Shown in pieces: positions 53,350 through 64,000 of a stretch of 64,000 nt of DNA. The stretch is taken from the NCBI GenBank assembly GCA_034766995.1, contig CM068314.1, positions 29,026,708 to 29,090,707 of the forward strand. The letters run 5' to 3'. Origin of the DNA: Acanthacorydalis orientalis. Taxonomy: Eukaryota > Arthropoda > Insecta > Megaloptera > Corydalidae. Positions within the stretch are counted from its first letter, which is position 1. Every line of letters begins with the position of its first letter. A program made the position numbers and the translations under genes. The notes below the pieces were generated by a model, which did no database searches, was not told where the DNA came from, and worked only from the letters and a program-made list of their open reading frames with translations.

Positions 53350-54506
53350 AATTAGCTTAGTTTTGATAGTCGTTCAAAGTAAACAACTTTTTTAACTATG
53401 GAAAAAATTCAGTATCTGTCAGTGATTAGATTTCTGTTTTTGGATTGGAAAACGTGTGGACAAATTAAAGAAAAGATACACACTATCTATGAGACTGCAT
53501 CTTCGACAACACTGTCAGATATTGGTTCAGTGAATTTGTAACGTGGTCATACAAGCGTTTGTGATGAAGAACGTCCAGGTCGGCCAATTGAGGTGACTAC
53601 TGAAGAGATGATGGGAAAAATCCATGACATTGTTTTGAATGATCGTAGAATCAAAGTACGTGAAGTAGATGTGATAGTAGGCATCTCGAATGAATGTGTA
53701 TAAAACATCTTACACGAACATTTGCACATGAAAAAGCTATCCGTCAGGTGGGTGCCACGTTTGCTCACAATTGATCAAAAACTCATTCGAATGAACATTT
53801 CAAAGGAGTGTTTAACGATGTTTCAACGTAATAGACATGCATTTTTGCATCGATACATAACCGTTGATGAAATATGGATCTATCAACATACACTTGCAAC
53901 GAAAGAGCGGTTAAAAAAATGGACTTCTCTTGGCGAACGTACACCAAACAAGGTAAAAGTCATTACATTAGCTGGAAAGATTATGGCGACTGTTTTCTGG
54001 GATGTTTATAGAATATTGATAATCGACTATCTTGAAAAAGGGTAAACAATAACAGGAGCATAATATGCATCATTATTGGACCGGCTGAATGATAAAATCA
54101 AGAAAAAAACGCCCTCATTTGGCAAAGAAAAAAGTGCTCTTCTATCACGACAATGCACCGGTACACAAATCAATAATTGCGATGGCAAAAATACATGAAT
54201 TGCACTACGAATTGCTTCCACATCCACCATATTTTCCATATTTGGCGCCGTGTGGCTTTTCCTTTTCCGAACTTGAAGAAATGGCTCGGAGGTAAAAGAT
54301 TCGCATCAAATTCGGAAGTCATCGCTGCTGTAAATGCCTATTTTGAGGAGTTTGGCAAACCGTACTGTTCAGAAGGGATAAAAAAATGGAAATGCATTTG
54401 ATTAAGTACATCGAGCTAAAAGAAGATTACCTTGAAAAATAAAAAAGAATTTGCTCAAAAAATTGTGTTTTCTTGTTAAACATAAGAACTTATCACTCTA
54501 CCCTCG
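53350..54506 (+). mobile_element. mariner element, family B
   Basis: The right terminus, read inwards, is CGAGGGTAGAGTGATAAGTT next to a TA, a typical mariner end. The left end (TTAGCTTAGTTTTGATAGTC, then GTTCAAAGTAAACAAC) is a poor match, so the repeats have decayed. The leader GTAAACAACTTTTTTAACT just before the ATG is characteristic of this branch of mariners. The sequence differs clearly from the two family A copies. Confidence 0.7.
53398..54442 (+). pseudogene. mariner transposase, inactivated (family B)
   Basis: Almost the whole transposase can be followed. The N-terminus is MEKIQYLSVIRFLF, then RGHTSVCDEERPGRP, KIHDIVLNDRRIKVREV, NILHEHLHMKKLSVRWVPR (the WVPxLLT linker) and the first Asp in ITVDEIW. 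After VMATVFWDV-like residues come IIDYLEKG, KKKVLFYHDNAPVH (second Asp) and LLPHPPYFPYLAPCGF. The usual SD at the end of that last motif is CG, so the third catalytic Asp is lost. In-frame stops occur at codons 48, 102 and 216 and again a few codons later. The frame slips near an A-run at about 54100 and between about 54258 and 54275. The C-terminus IELKEDYLEK ends at TAA 54440-54442. Confidence 0.8.
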
Positions 54507-54676
54507 TAGTACTTGTTCTGTTAGTTCGGTTTAGTTGCTACACAATTAAAATATTTGAAGAGTAAATTAGATATTTAGGTATGCTTTGCATACAGTGAAA
54601 AAATAATAGATAGGTGTTCTTATTTCTGAAAGAAAATTTACTGGTACTTTTTATTAGCATTTATGTGTATTGTTTG

Positions 54677-54678
<2 letters not shown>

Positions 54679-54745
<67 letters not shown>

Positions 54746-54778
54746 CAATGTATTTACACGCGTACACACACACACACA
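54679..54778. repeat. (TA)n with downstream (CA)n
   Basis: About 62 bp of TA; (CA)8 follows after a 25-bp gap. Confidence 0.9.
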
Positions 54779-55425
54779 TCGTATATGTATTGTTTATAAA
54801 AGATTTTCTGAAGAAAAAATCTTAATTAAAATGTTTTGCACGGCAATCTACTTCGAACGATAACACATTTTTTTTCTTACAACGGAATCGGGTCAACGAC
54901 TAACCTATACATTTATCGTTTTGTAATTAATCAAAAAAAGTCTTTGAAGTTTAGATTTATTCGCGCATTTCGTGATTGATGTCTTTATTAAATTCGACAT
55001 TATTGAACACAACAAAAAATAATCGGTTTTCGTTTTCTTTAATCGAAAAAAAAATATCACATTTCCATTATTTCCTGTAGTCATATTACACATCATTTTT
55101 CTCGTTACCAAAATTCCCATGACATTGGGAATGACTTCATTTAATAGAAAATGTGTATACCTTCAAACTCGATGAGTACGTGCATTTTTCACGATATCTT
55201 TTTTGGCATTAAAACTAAATTCACGTTCACAAATAAGTTTTTACTCACGACAACCGCATAGTTTTTAGTAGAAATTATTAATAACTGGCTATTGATTATT
55301 TTTGATTGTTACTTTTGTTTGTTTAAATCGTAATGCCGTCATTTTCAGAGCGCCAAATTACAGGAAAATGTCAGAATCTGAAAGTGAATTTAGCTGCAGT
55401 GCCAAAAACTATATCGAGATAATTA

Positions 55426-55432
<7 letters not shown>

Positions 55433-55493
<61 letters not shown>
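55433..55493. repeat. (TA)n microsatellite
   Basis: 61 bp uninterrupted, 115 bp left of the hAT-like element. Confidence 0.95.
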
Positions 55494-55496
<3 letters not shown>

Positions 55497-55608
55497 GTGT
55501 GTATTTGTGTATTCCCGAAGAATTCCTTAGAGTCAATTGTAATCAAACGGTAAGTTGAAATAGTGACTTGTAAGTTGTAAATTTGATCTTGTTCTTGTAG
55601 TATTATGT

Positions 55609-56276
55609 CAAGGGTGGGAAAACTGCGACTCCCAAAGCTACTCTGTGCGACTCCCGAGACGATATTAGATTTCATTGCCATTTTTCCTAAACTTTTATAT
55701 TAATAATTTATAGTAGTATAGTATATACCAATATTAGAATATTTTATGTATAAATGGGTAATTCACATTACCTTTTCAAACATTCGTATGCACTATGTGT
55801 CCAAACTGCTCTTTAAGATGGTTCTACGGTTATGGACAATTCTTAAAAAATATATGAAACTAAACAATTTTATTAATTAAGACTAGCTGAATGCAATGAA
55901 ACTAAATTCGGGACCGATTACTGTGTACATTTTTGAGAAACATATCTATAAAAATTCAACTTTTAACACGGTCTCGGCAATTTTTAACTGCAAAAATGAA
56001 GACTCAATCAAAGTCTTCAACGAGTAGAGATTAAACATATTCTGCTTTAATGGGGTAGGACTACTATATAGTTGCATTTTTATCATTTATATTAGCTAGT
56101 TAAGAAAATAATTACGGTTTTGTACATGAATTTGAAGGTCATAAATCGCACTTATTTTTCTACCAACCCTAATAAATACAATTTTAAAATAATATTTTCT
56201 GTGGCTTTTGAACATTCAAACATTTATGAAAAGTATTATATGTGGCTGTTATTATCGAAGAAGTTGCCCACCACTA
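55609..56276. mobile_element. hAT-type element with degenerate terminal inverted repeats
   Basis: The left end reads CAAGGGTGGGAAAACTGCGA. The reverse complement of the right end reads TAGTGGTGGGCAACTTCTTC. Both resemble the CAGGGGTGGGCAAACT termini common in hAT elements. Just inside the left end, GCGACTCCC occurs twice, as is common in hAT subterminal regions. The length of about 668 bp and the lack of a transposase frame point to a non-autonomous or heavily deleted copy. The target-site duplication is not clear. Confidence 0.5.
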
Positions 56277-56555
56277 ATATATGCATTTTTCTATTAAGAA
56301 GGTGACAGTTTTTCTAAAAAAAAATCTCTCTTTAAAACGCTACAAAAATACTAAAATAAATAATAACATTCTAAATAAAAAAAGTACACGGTTATATTTT
56401 AAGAGCTTTATTTACATATTTAAGAGCACGTATACGCATTTTAATACTTTTAGATGTTAGAAACATACTGACGAACCATATCAAAAATACTTAAAGTAAT
56501 TAAAATTTATTTGCATTAAACGTGAATAAATAATCTTATTAAATGTGTACAAATA

Positions 56556-56560
56556 CATAT

Positions 56561-56591
<31 letters not shown>

Positions 56592-56640
56592 AATATATGT
56601 GTGTGTGTGTGTGTATGTATGTAAGTTTGTATGTATGTAT
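56556..56640. repeat. CATA/(TA)n/(TG)n/(TATG)n compound repeat
   Basis: Short units of each kind in succession. Confidence 0.85.
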
Positions 56641-57336
56641 GCATATATATGCTGTGTGTGTGTAGAAGTGCGTATGTTGGTTTTGTGTATGTTTATATTT
56701 TACTGAATGTAACTGAAGCCTTGACTGAAAAAATGTAAAAGTCGATATTGCCCCATAAATGTACTTCCAATATGAGTAATTTATATTAACGTACTAGTTG
56801 AAATATTTATTCGTTAATATTTTTAATTTATATACAGAATTAATAACAGGCTTACAAAAATTATAACGCTAATCAAAATAAACGTGTCCAATATATTTAT
56901 TGAAATATTTGTCCGTATCGTGGCCATTTCACATTAATATCGTTGTAATAAGCACTTGTACAAAAATAGAAATTATGTAATAAGTAACTATATAGCACGG
57001 ATACAAATTTGTATGTGTGTGTATATATATATATATATATCTGATTGACCAATATATTGGAAAATATAATTACATGAAAATATATGTATAATAATGCGTG
57101 TTTTCGCACTCACGATATCAAATTTAAATCGATATATAGATTTGAAATTATATTTCCGAAACTCTTTACTTAATTCATATCTTGAACGCCATCTTTACTT
57201 CGTTTAAATGTAGTTTGCAGCGTATTTTTTGTATCCTTTTATGGCATAAAATCAAAACTATCCGCAAAAAACGTTATAAAACAACACATTACAAAAAATA
57301 ATCCATCTGCGAGAATGTTTATGTAGACATACTAAC

Positions 57337-57337
<1 letters not shown>

Positions 57338-57408
<71 letters not shown>
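57338..57408. repeat. (TA)n upstream of the second Helitron end
   Basis: About 70 bp with a single AAA break near 57385. Confidence 0.95.
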
Positions 57409-57449
57409 GACGTCGATGTATTTATTTGGGACGAGATTTCTGTTATACT

Positions 57450-57548
57450 AAAATATGTTAATTGTTTCATTCAGTTACATGTACAGGATTATAATGCTTA
57501 TAATTGACAAGTGGGTGAGTGCAACGAGCAGGGGGCGAAGCCCCCTAG
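57450..57548 (+). mobile_element. Helitron 3' end, second copy (5' part not recognised)
   Basis: It shares long identical blocks with 9103-9193, including TTGACAAGTGGGTGAGTGCA, and ends with a perfect hairpin (GGGGGCGAAGCCCCC) and CTAG followed by T. It differs by an insertion of about 10 bp near 57500. No TC start is clear upstream. A (TA)n tract at 57338-57408 may have grown from the TA-rich 5' end of the element. Confidence 0.7.
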
Positions 57549-59007
57549 TAATATAATAAAATAAGTATTTTCCTTGAACTTTTTTGTGAAGTCGCGATCT
57601 GATCAAAATCAAATGATCATTTCATTATTGGAGGATAATATTTTACATTATATTTTATTTCATATCATTGAATTGAATTTCATTGACACATTTCCATGTT
57701 AATTGATACGTCAATAGTGAAAAATAGTTTGATTCTTCGAAGATAAATAAAATAAATGCTGCGTACAATATTCATACTTAAGTCGGTAATTATACTTTAA
57801 AATACAAGAACAATATTTTTCTAAAAAAATAGAAATTCTGAAGTATCATAGATTATATTGAAATATGTAGTTATGTTATCAGATATACAAACATAAAACG
57901 GGTTTATTTTTGTGAAGGGAATTAAAAATAGAATACGTATTTTACGCAACATTATCGCAATATGAATTTTACCTACTTAAAATTTTCATTCAAAGAAAAT
58001 AATATTATCTGTCAGTTTTGTACACTGTGAAGAACTGTTGATTAGATAAAATTATATTGTTTATGTTGTTATGCATACAACTTTAGATTTATGATTATTT
58101 TAGACAATTATTTAATAAAATCTTGTAAAAATACATTTTTGGAAGCTCTGAAAAGAGATTATTTTTATTTTCAACAATAACAAATTATCCGGTTAATTAA
58201 TAAAAATGGAAGCTTTTTCGTTTGAAAACTCATTCAAATTGCTTGATTCTTTTTTAATTGACTGGAATACTGCTCGTTATCAAAAGATAATCTTAAAATT
58301 ATTTATTCGGATTTTAAAATTTGATTTGGAATGTGATTGACATATTTCCAGTTTAATGAATGTATGTTCGTAAAAATACTCGTATTGATTAAGAATCCTA
58401 TTGTATGTACTTTCATTTATGTTACGTTATTAATTTGTATTAAATTTAATTGTAGAAAAATATTTACTTGTGCCAATCAAAAGTTATTGACTTGTAAAAT
58501 AACTATTTCTTCACTTTATCGATATTAAAAAGAAAATTTAGATATAAAAAAAACATTTAACAATTTATTTACGAAATTGTTTTTCATAAAATATTCATTT
58601 TCTATTAATTTCGGATTGTATTTCTCTATTATTTTATACTGTATTAATAATTTAGCTAGCAAATAATGGCTATAAAATAAGAATATTAATTATTTATAAT
58701 TGGTTCTCTTATACGTTTGTACTATTTATGTTTTTAATTTAAGAGTCGTATTTATAAACCTACATTTGTATGTTAAATAAAAATTCTCAAAACCGATATA
58801 ATCTTTTAAATTTCGTTTCCTTTTAATTTTATTTATGAAAAAAGTCCAAATTTAGTTTTTCGATTGAAAATTTATTTCATTTAATTATAAGTATATTAAC
58901 GAATAGGCGATATCATAGTGGTATAAGTTTGCTAATTTGGTAATATTTGAATTTATCAAGATGATAAGGTTTTGATTGGGTGTTCGTTAAGGATATTCTA
59001 AAAAAGG

Positions 59008-59009
<2 letters not shown>
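57549..59009. other. AT-rich non-coding DNA
   Basis: I see no repeat, gene or element in this stretch. Confidence 0.6.
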
Positions 59010-59085
<76 letters not shown>

Positions 59086-59230
59086 GATACATACAGAAGA
59101 AATATACAGATATATAGATACATGCAGATAGATGCATACAAACACGTACACGTACAATACACACACATACACTTATACACACAAACATCAACGTATATAT
59201 ACACACACACGTATACATAGTCACCACATT
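59010..59230. repeat. (TA)n-(CA)n plus degenerate CATA/CAGATA-rich tail
   Basis: TA run, CATA units, (CA)14, then about 140 bp of looser ACATACA/CAGATA sequence. Confidence 0.9.
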
Positions 59231-59289
59231 TATATACACATCAGTCCTACGATTTGTTTCTTTGATTCATGTCAACAATGTATACTGAT

Positions 59290-59634
59290 AGACAGGTTGG
59301 AGTTACGTTTCGAACGAGGTGTCAAATTTTTTCGTAAATAAAATAATTATACGATGTGACACCTCCTCAGTGTCTTTGTAACCCCTTAACTCATCGTCGA
59401 TTTATTTGCCGGTTTGTACTTAGCACGAATGACATGTTCTTTCCACTGTTCAAATGTAGATTATTTTAATTCCCCGGCGTGATGAGAAACGTTGATATGA
59501 CCCCCAAGTTTTCCAATTTAGCTGATTGGCATCTTGATGTATCGTGAATGAATGGAACACGTATTTCCCAACTGGCTTTGGCATCAATTGAATACATTAA
59601 ATAGTTCTGTTGCGTGTTATGTACCGTCCGCATC

Positions 59635-59640
<6 letters not shown>
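59290..59640 (-). other. Coding-like but unidentified - strand patch
   Basis: The - strand reads IDAKASWEIRVPFIHDTSRC and then QSAKLENLGVISTFLITPGN. A few bases later, in another frame, it reads FEQWKEHVIRAKYKPANKST. These are less AT-biased and more protein-like than the background. They might be a decayed transposon or gene fragment. I do not recognise the family, and stops and frame breaks rule out an intact gene. Confidence 0.2.
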
Positions 59641-59684
<44 letters not shown>

Positions 59685-59712
59685 CGTACAGATATACACA
59701 CACACAAACACA
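59638..59712. repeat. (TA)n-(CA)n compound repeat
   Basis: 43 bp of TA, then CATACGTACAG and CA units. Confidence 0.9.
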
Positions 59713-60314
59713 CGTAAGTAACTAAAATTCAAAGTAATTTGACTCGAGAAGTATGAGAATGTCAGTTTCATTTAGAACACATTTAGCATGGTTATTGCAA
59801 TTTTATTATGGAAGAGTATTTTAATTCCAAGTATATATGTTTCGAAAAAAAGATTGTAATTTTTTTAAGTTCAAATTATTTGATAATTTGTAGTATGAAT
59901 AAACCATTGTTCGTCTGTGTTAAGATATTATCTGTACTTTTAATTGCAATGTACTTAAATAAAACACTACATTCGAATATCAAATCCGGTTCCAGATTTT
60001 ACTGAAAAATTTGTTTAATTACTCTGACTGCTAAACTCATAAATGGTTTTTAATGATGTTCGTCCAGTTGGTTTTAATTTAAAATAAAATAATTCTCATT
60101 TGTTGAGTACATTGATTCTCAAAAAACAAACGTATTAAATTATTGTCGTTAAACTTTTAAACATTTTTTTTTTCAATTTTAAATAATATATAAGTATCTA
60201 TTGCATTTAAAAGAAGTTATCAAATAAAAGATTTATCAATTTTTTGCGATATGAATATTTGGAAATAAAACTGATACTTGTAATATAGGGCAGTTTTGTT
60301 TATTAGTTAGTTTT

Positions 60315-60374
<60 letters not shown>

Positions 60375-61559
60375 GAGTAAGAAAATTATTAACAAACTTT
60401 GAGTATATGAGAAGATATTGTTACATTTTAAACTCAAATTGGATCTTTGATATTAAATGTTTGAGCAGTAAGTAGTGGCCTCTTTATTTTTGCACACCAC
60501 CTGATCTTTAAATTTTACTATTACGAGTTACTGATTTCACTATTACTATTTACTAGTTCCTCTGTACTGAACTAGTTTTATAATATTAATGAAAATAATG
60601 TATTTCGTTTTTATACACATTTTCATTTACATACATTTCTTTTTTCTTTCTTTGCCCCGCAGGTATTGACAAAAATAATAAAATTCGTTTTATTTTCTTT
60701 GTTCATTTATTCTTAAATGGTATTAAATCAAGATTCAATTGTAAAAGTTATTGCGAAATGGAATTCGTATATTTTTTAAATTTTGTTTTATTATTATAAT
60801 AGAATTCTATCAATTTTACTTTTAAGCCTATGGTTCGAGTTCAAGTTAGGGTTACCCCAGTAGTGAGGTGTTTTATATACATACATATTCACATACATAC
60901 ATACATACTTTTATTATTATTAGATATATGTTACATGTATCAGATAAAAATGAAAAGTGATATTTAAATGTACTATTGCTGTACTAACTTTAAAAGCATA
61001 CTAAATTATGATAGTAAAAGCATAAAATCATATCAAAAGCATGAACAATCATAAGTTGGACATACATTTTTATTTACTAAATGTATTTAGAATAGCCATT
61101 AACGTATTGTCTAAGTAAAAAAATAAAAATATAACCATATATGAATGAGCATAGTGCAACATTTTCAGTGCATATAAAAGGTGACATAACAGATAATACG
61201 ATGTGCATTTAACAGATAATACGAGAAGAGTAAATAAGTTAAAAAGAAGAAAGAAATGAAAGATAAGACACGTTAGCGGGTAATCTAATTCTTAGTTATT
61301 TACAAGTAGTATAGTAGAGTGACGACGATCGATCAGACCCAGCACATCTTTTTTCGCATGAAAAAAGGTATCGAGGGTAAATTTAAAATAATTTATCAAC
61401 ATTTTTTTCATAGTCTACTTGCCACACAAATTGAAATATCTAACATATGTGCGTACATAATAACACCGCACACATGCACACACCGATATACGTGTATAGT
61501 ACCCAATATTGAATACACCCTTCATATAACAACCTATGTCAGAAAATAGGTGAATGCTT
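59713..61559. other. AT-rich non-coding DNA
   Basis: Beyond one (TA)n tract, the only structure seen is AACAGATAATACGA repeated at 61188 and 61211. Confidence 0.55.
60318..60370. repeat. (TA)n microsatellite
   Basis: About 53 bp. Confidence 0.95.
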
Positions 61560-62050
61560 GACGTTTTCCGTCCTAACTCCGTTGTGTGTAGTGGGCGAAA
61601 AGGTCATCGAATCAATATCGTGCACTTATCTGATCAATTTTCCTTCCGCGTGCGTGCACTTTTTCAAATTGTTTGTTGTTAAAATGTGATTACATCAGGT
61701 TCCGTATAGTCAACTGACTGAAACCTATAATCAACGAAAATGTACGTTTAGTTACGTCGCTTCCTAACCATCTATTAAACTGTTTTTTAGGCGATCCATT
61801 ATCAGAACCGAAATCAATCCATTCCAACACCTACTCTACACGCACCGAAGGATTGTTTGACTTTTGTCTGTGTGTCGGTGAAATTAATGAAACGATAACG
61901 TACTATTTAACACTTTTTGTATAGGATGTGTTCGATACAATGACCCGCACTTAATTTATACACTTTAAGGTGTTCATACAAAGGAAACAAACACGGGTAC
62001 GAGAAATCCAAGAGATCATATTTTCAGATTGTAAAGTCTCTGGATCTAAA
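61560..62050. promoter_or_regulatory. Less AT-rich stretch upstream of the coding exon
   Basis: It has more C and CpG than flanking intron-like DNA (TTCCGCGTGCGTGCAC, CTACACGCACCGAAGG), plus a CTTATCTGAT GATA-type site near 61627. It lies about 0.7-1.2 kb before the coding exon, so it could be an intronic enhancer or an alternative 5' exon. No convincing splice pair was found. Confidence 0.25.
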
Positions 62051-62710
62051 GGCAAGAAACAGATAAACACACACACAATTTCAATTACACTTTTCTCGGT
62101 CTGTTCGTTTAATTATGTGGTAACATTATAACAGGTTGATTTTTCTAACAATTTTTTGGTAATTCGAAAATTCTTTTCTGCTTAACTAAAATTATACACA
62201 CCAAATCATGTAACGTTTTAATAACTAAATATTTAATCAACTTTGTCTACAAGTTCAAAGTATATTTTGTTATTTAAAATTAAAATAAGTAATTAAGTTG
62301 CTCTTTTTAAAGATATGTCTGAAAATAGTGTTCACTAGCTGGATTACTTGGAAACATATTTTTGAATTAATTTGTGTTGCGAAATATTTATTTTTATATA
62401 TAATTTGTTTGTAATAGTTATAATTTATTTACTTTATATTTAAAACATTCGTTTTAAAAGTTTTCTTTAATTGTTCGAAGAAAAAATACGAAATAATTCG
62501 TTGTAAAGTATGGATTTTCGATTATCATTTTTGTAACATCAAGTACGGTTTTTTTTGGGATTAGAAAAGAGTTATAAATTGTTTTAAATTAGGATGAATT
62601 AATTCGTTGATTCCAAAAATATTATTTCGTTATTAAACAAAAATCGTATGTATTCAGATGTTCGTATATGTGCATGTATATGTGTGTGCTATTTATTAAT
62701 TCTATTGGAA

Positions 62711-62736
62711 TTAATATTTTTTTTCTATTGTTACAG
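62711..62736 (+). promoter_or_regulatory. 3' splice site (polypyrimidine tract plus AG)
   Basis: A T-rich run (ttttttttctattg) leads into TTACAG directly before the coding exon. The only sequence between AG and ATG is TA, so the main 5' UTR must lie on an upstream exon. Confidence 0.8.
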
Positions 62737-63098
62737 TAATGTCTGAACGAGCTAGTGTATCACCGTCCGATACTGGTTGTTCAGGCGGTAGCAGTCCACC
62801 ACCCAGCATGGACACGTTTCATGATCCCCACAGCTCTGAAGAAGAGCTTGAAGTAATTAACAGTCCAATGATGTCAACAACGAGACCGATCCGATCTACG
62901 AGAGCCGTATCTGTATGCCTGCCCGAAAAACGTAAATGGTCACAAGTGATTAACGCAGCAACGGAATATTCTAATGTTATGGATTTTACTTACGGTATTG
63001 TGTCGAGTCCAGAAAACGAAGAGAATATGTCACATTATGGTAATTTAAGTCCAAGGCGGATAACGCCTATTTCGCCATACGGAAAACTACACGTAGGG
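62737..63098 (+). CDS. First coding exon of an unidentified Ser/Pro-rich protein (coding part 62739-63098)
   Basis: A T-rich tract and TTACAG acceptor end at 62736. Two bases later an ATG opens 120 codons that stop exactly before a GTAAGT donor at 63099, so the intron is phase 0 and the exon carries only 2 nt of 5' UTR. Reading through the donor, the frame runs on only as AT-rich intron-like sequence to a stop at 63263. The predicted N-terminus looks disordered. Residues 6-23 are Ser/Gly/Pro-rich and 32-38 form an acidic patch (SSEEELE). Residues 49-67 are basic with possible R-x-x-S sites and a KRKW motif. Six Ser-Pro sites (S8, S19, S42, S90, S104, S112) could be proline-directed phosphorylation sites. 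No signal peptide, membrane segment or folded domain is visible. The style suggests a regulatory or nuclear protein, but I do not recognise the family. The rest of the gene lies beyond the right edge. Confidence 0.85.
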
Positions 63099-63607
63099 GT
63101 AAGTTTTCGTAATTCATTTCTTTTTTTGTTGAACGATAGTGTATATCAATATATTTTCTATTGTATTATGCATTTCATATCGAAAGCTCGTATGAAAATT
63201 ATTTCATTAATTGTATTGTGTATACGCTTTGGTCATCGATTAGATGCTGTCATTGTAGAATAATTGGTGTGGTGAATTGTTGGCGCATTAAAATTCATTT
63301 CTGTTATTTGTTATTTAACGGAAATGGACCATTGATTTAGTGAAATTCAGAACAAAATCCGTGAATATTTAATTAATCGGTTCATTTTATCGATTCACGT
63401 TTTCATATTCGATTTGTAATCAGTTTTTGTTATCCAAGTGGCGAATACTTGTGACACATAAACTTACAATGACATGCATATTTATTTTCATGTTGCAAGT
63501 ATTCGAAATGTATAAATATACTAAAATAAAGATTTTATAGTAGTATTCGTATTTTTTATGTACTGAATATATAATAATCAAATGATAATTTCAGTTGTAT
63601 ATTAATC

Positions 63608-63611
<4 letters not shown>

Positions 63612-63648
<37 letters not shown>
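63612..63648. repeat. (TA)n inside the downstream intron
   Basis: 37 bp. Confidence 0.95.
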
Positions 63649-63649
<1 letters not shown>

Positions 63650-63978
63650 CACATTAATTTAGAAACAAAAACGGTTCCCTATAACTGTATTTCCAATTGT
63701 ATCAACATATTATCATGTAAGAACTATTTAGCAAAATGTTACATTATTTCTCAAATTTATTTGTGATTCATCATCATATATAATTTAACTTTCCAACCGT
63801 TTTTTTTTTAAATATATTTCCGTTTTTGTTTATTGATTGAATTTTTCAAGTAGCTATATAGACGAAAATACTGAATTTTGTTACGCTTTTTACTGAGTTA
63901 AATTTTAATTAGAATCTTATATAATGTTTAATTTGCAAGTTGTTTAAGAAAAATATACTTAACACATCTAGAAATCAT

Positions 63979-64000
63979 TATATATATATATATATATATA
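63979..64000. repeat. (TA)n cut by the window end
   Basis: At least 22 bp; the true length is unknown. Confidence 0.9.

Larger units (their letters stand above)
63099..64000 (+). other. Start of the intron after the coding exon
   Basis: It opens with a consensus GTAAGT donor and becomes AT-rich at once. It contains a (TA)n tract near 63612-63648 and another that is cut by the window edge. No second exon is visible before the end. Confidence 0.7.

Overview
This is a very A+T-rich eukaryotic sequence, almost certainly from an arthropod and most likely an insect. The order cannot be fixed from the sequence. The reasons are the mix of mariner, piggyBac, Helitron and hAT-type DNA transposon relics, the near absence of long open frames, one well-formed spliced exon, and dozens of long (TA)n microsatellites. 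Many of these microsatellites run into (CA)n, (CT)n, (GA)n or (TG)n.

Only one host protein-coding exon is convincing. It lies at 62737-63098 on the + strand, with a polypyrimidine tract and AG acceptor on its left and a GTAAGT donor on its right. The ATG sits two bases inside the exon, and 120 codons of a Ser/Pro-rich N-terminus end exactly in phase 0. The rest of the window is best read as the long 5' intron and/or upstream DNA of that gene, followed by the start of its next intron (63099-64000). A CpG-richer island at about 7950-8610, with a TATA-like box and two GTAAGT donors, could hold a distant non-coding first exon, but that is inference. Other CpG- or motif-rich islands stand out from the AT-rich background at 33160-33490, 46440-46680 (clustered CGATA motifs and an octamer), 59290-59640 and 61560-62050. 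They are candidate regulatory or exonic DNA.

Mobile elements, left to right: a complete 157-bp non-autonomous Helitron (9037-9193); a 168-bp hAT-like MITE (22123-22290); a long inverted-repeat foldback (about 32501-32726); a piggyBac transposase C-terminal relic (34316-34585); an internally deleted mariner on the - strand (about 35791-36815); a full-length but broken mariner of the same family on the + strand (about 40471-41767); a scrap resembling a mariner N-terminal helix-turn-helix (44851-45141); a third mariner of another family with stops, frameshifts and a lost catalytic Asp (about 53350-54506); a hAT-like element with degenerate termini (about 55609-56276); and a second copy of the Helitron 3' end (57450-57548). 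All transposase genes are dead.

No rRNA, tRNA, CRISPR array, operon or prokaryote-like gene was found. I did not find a clear novel system. The most unusual signals are the 32.5-kb inverted repeat, the recurring T-tract/A-tract palindromes, the CGATA-motif cluster at 46.5 kb and the unidentified N-terminal exon.
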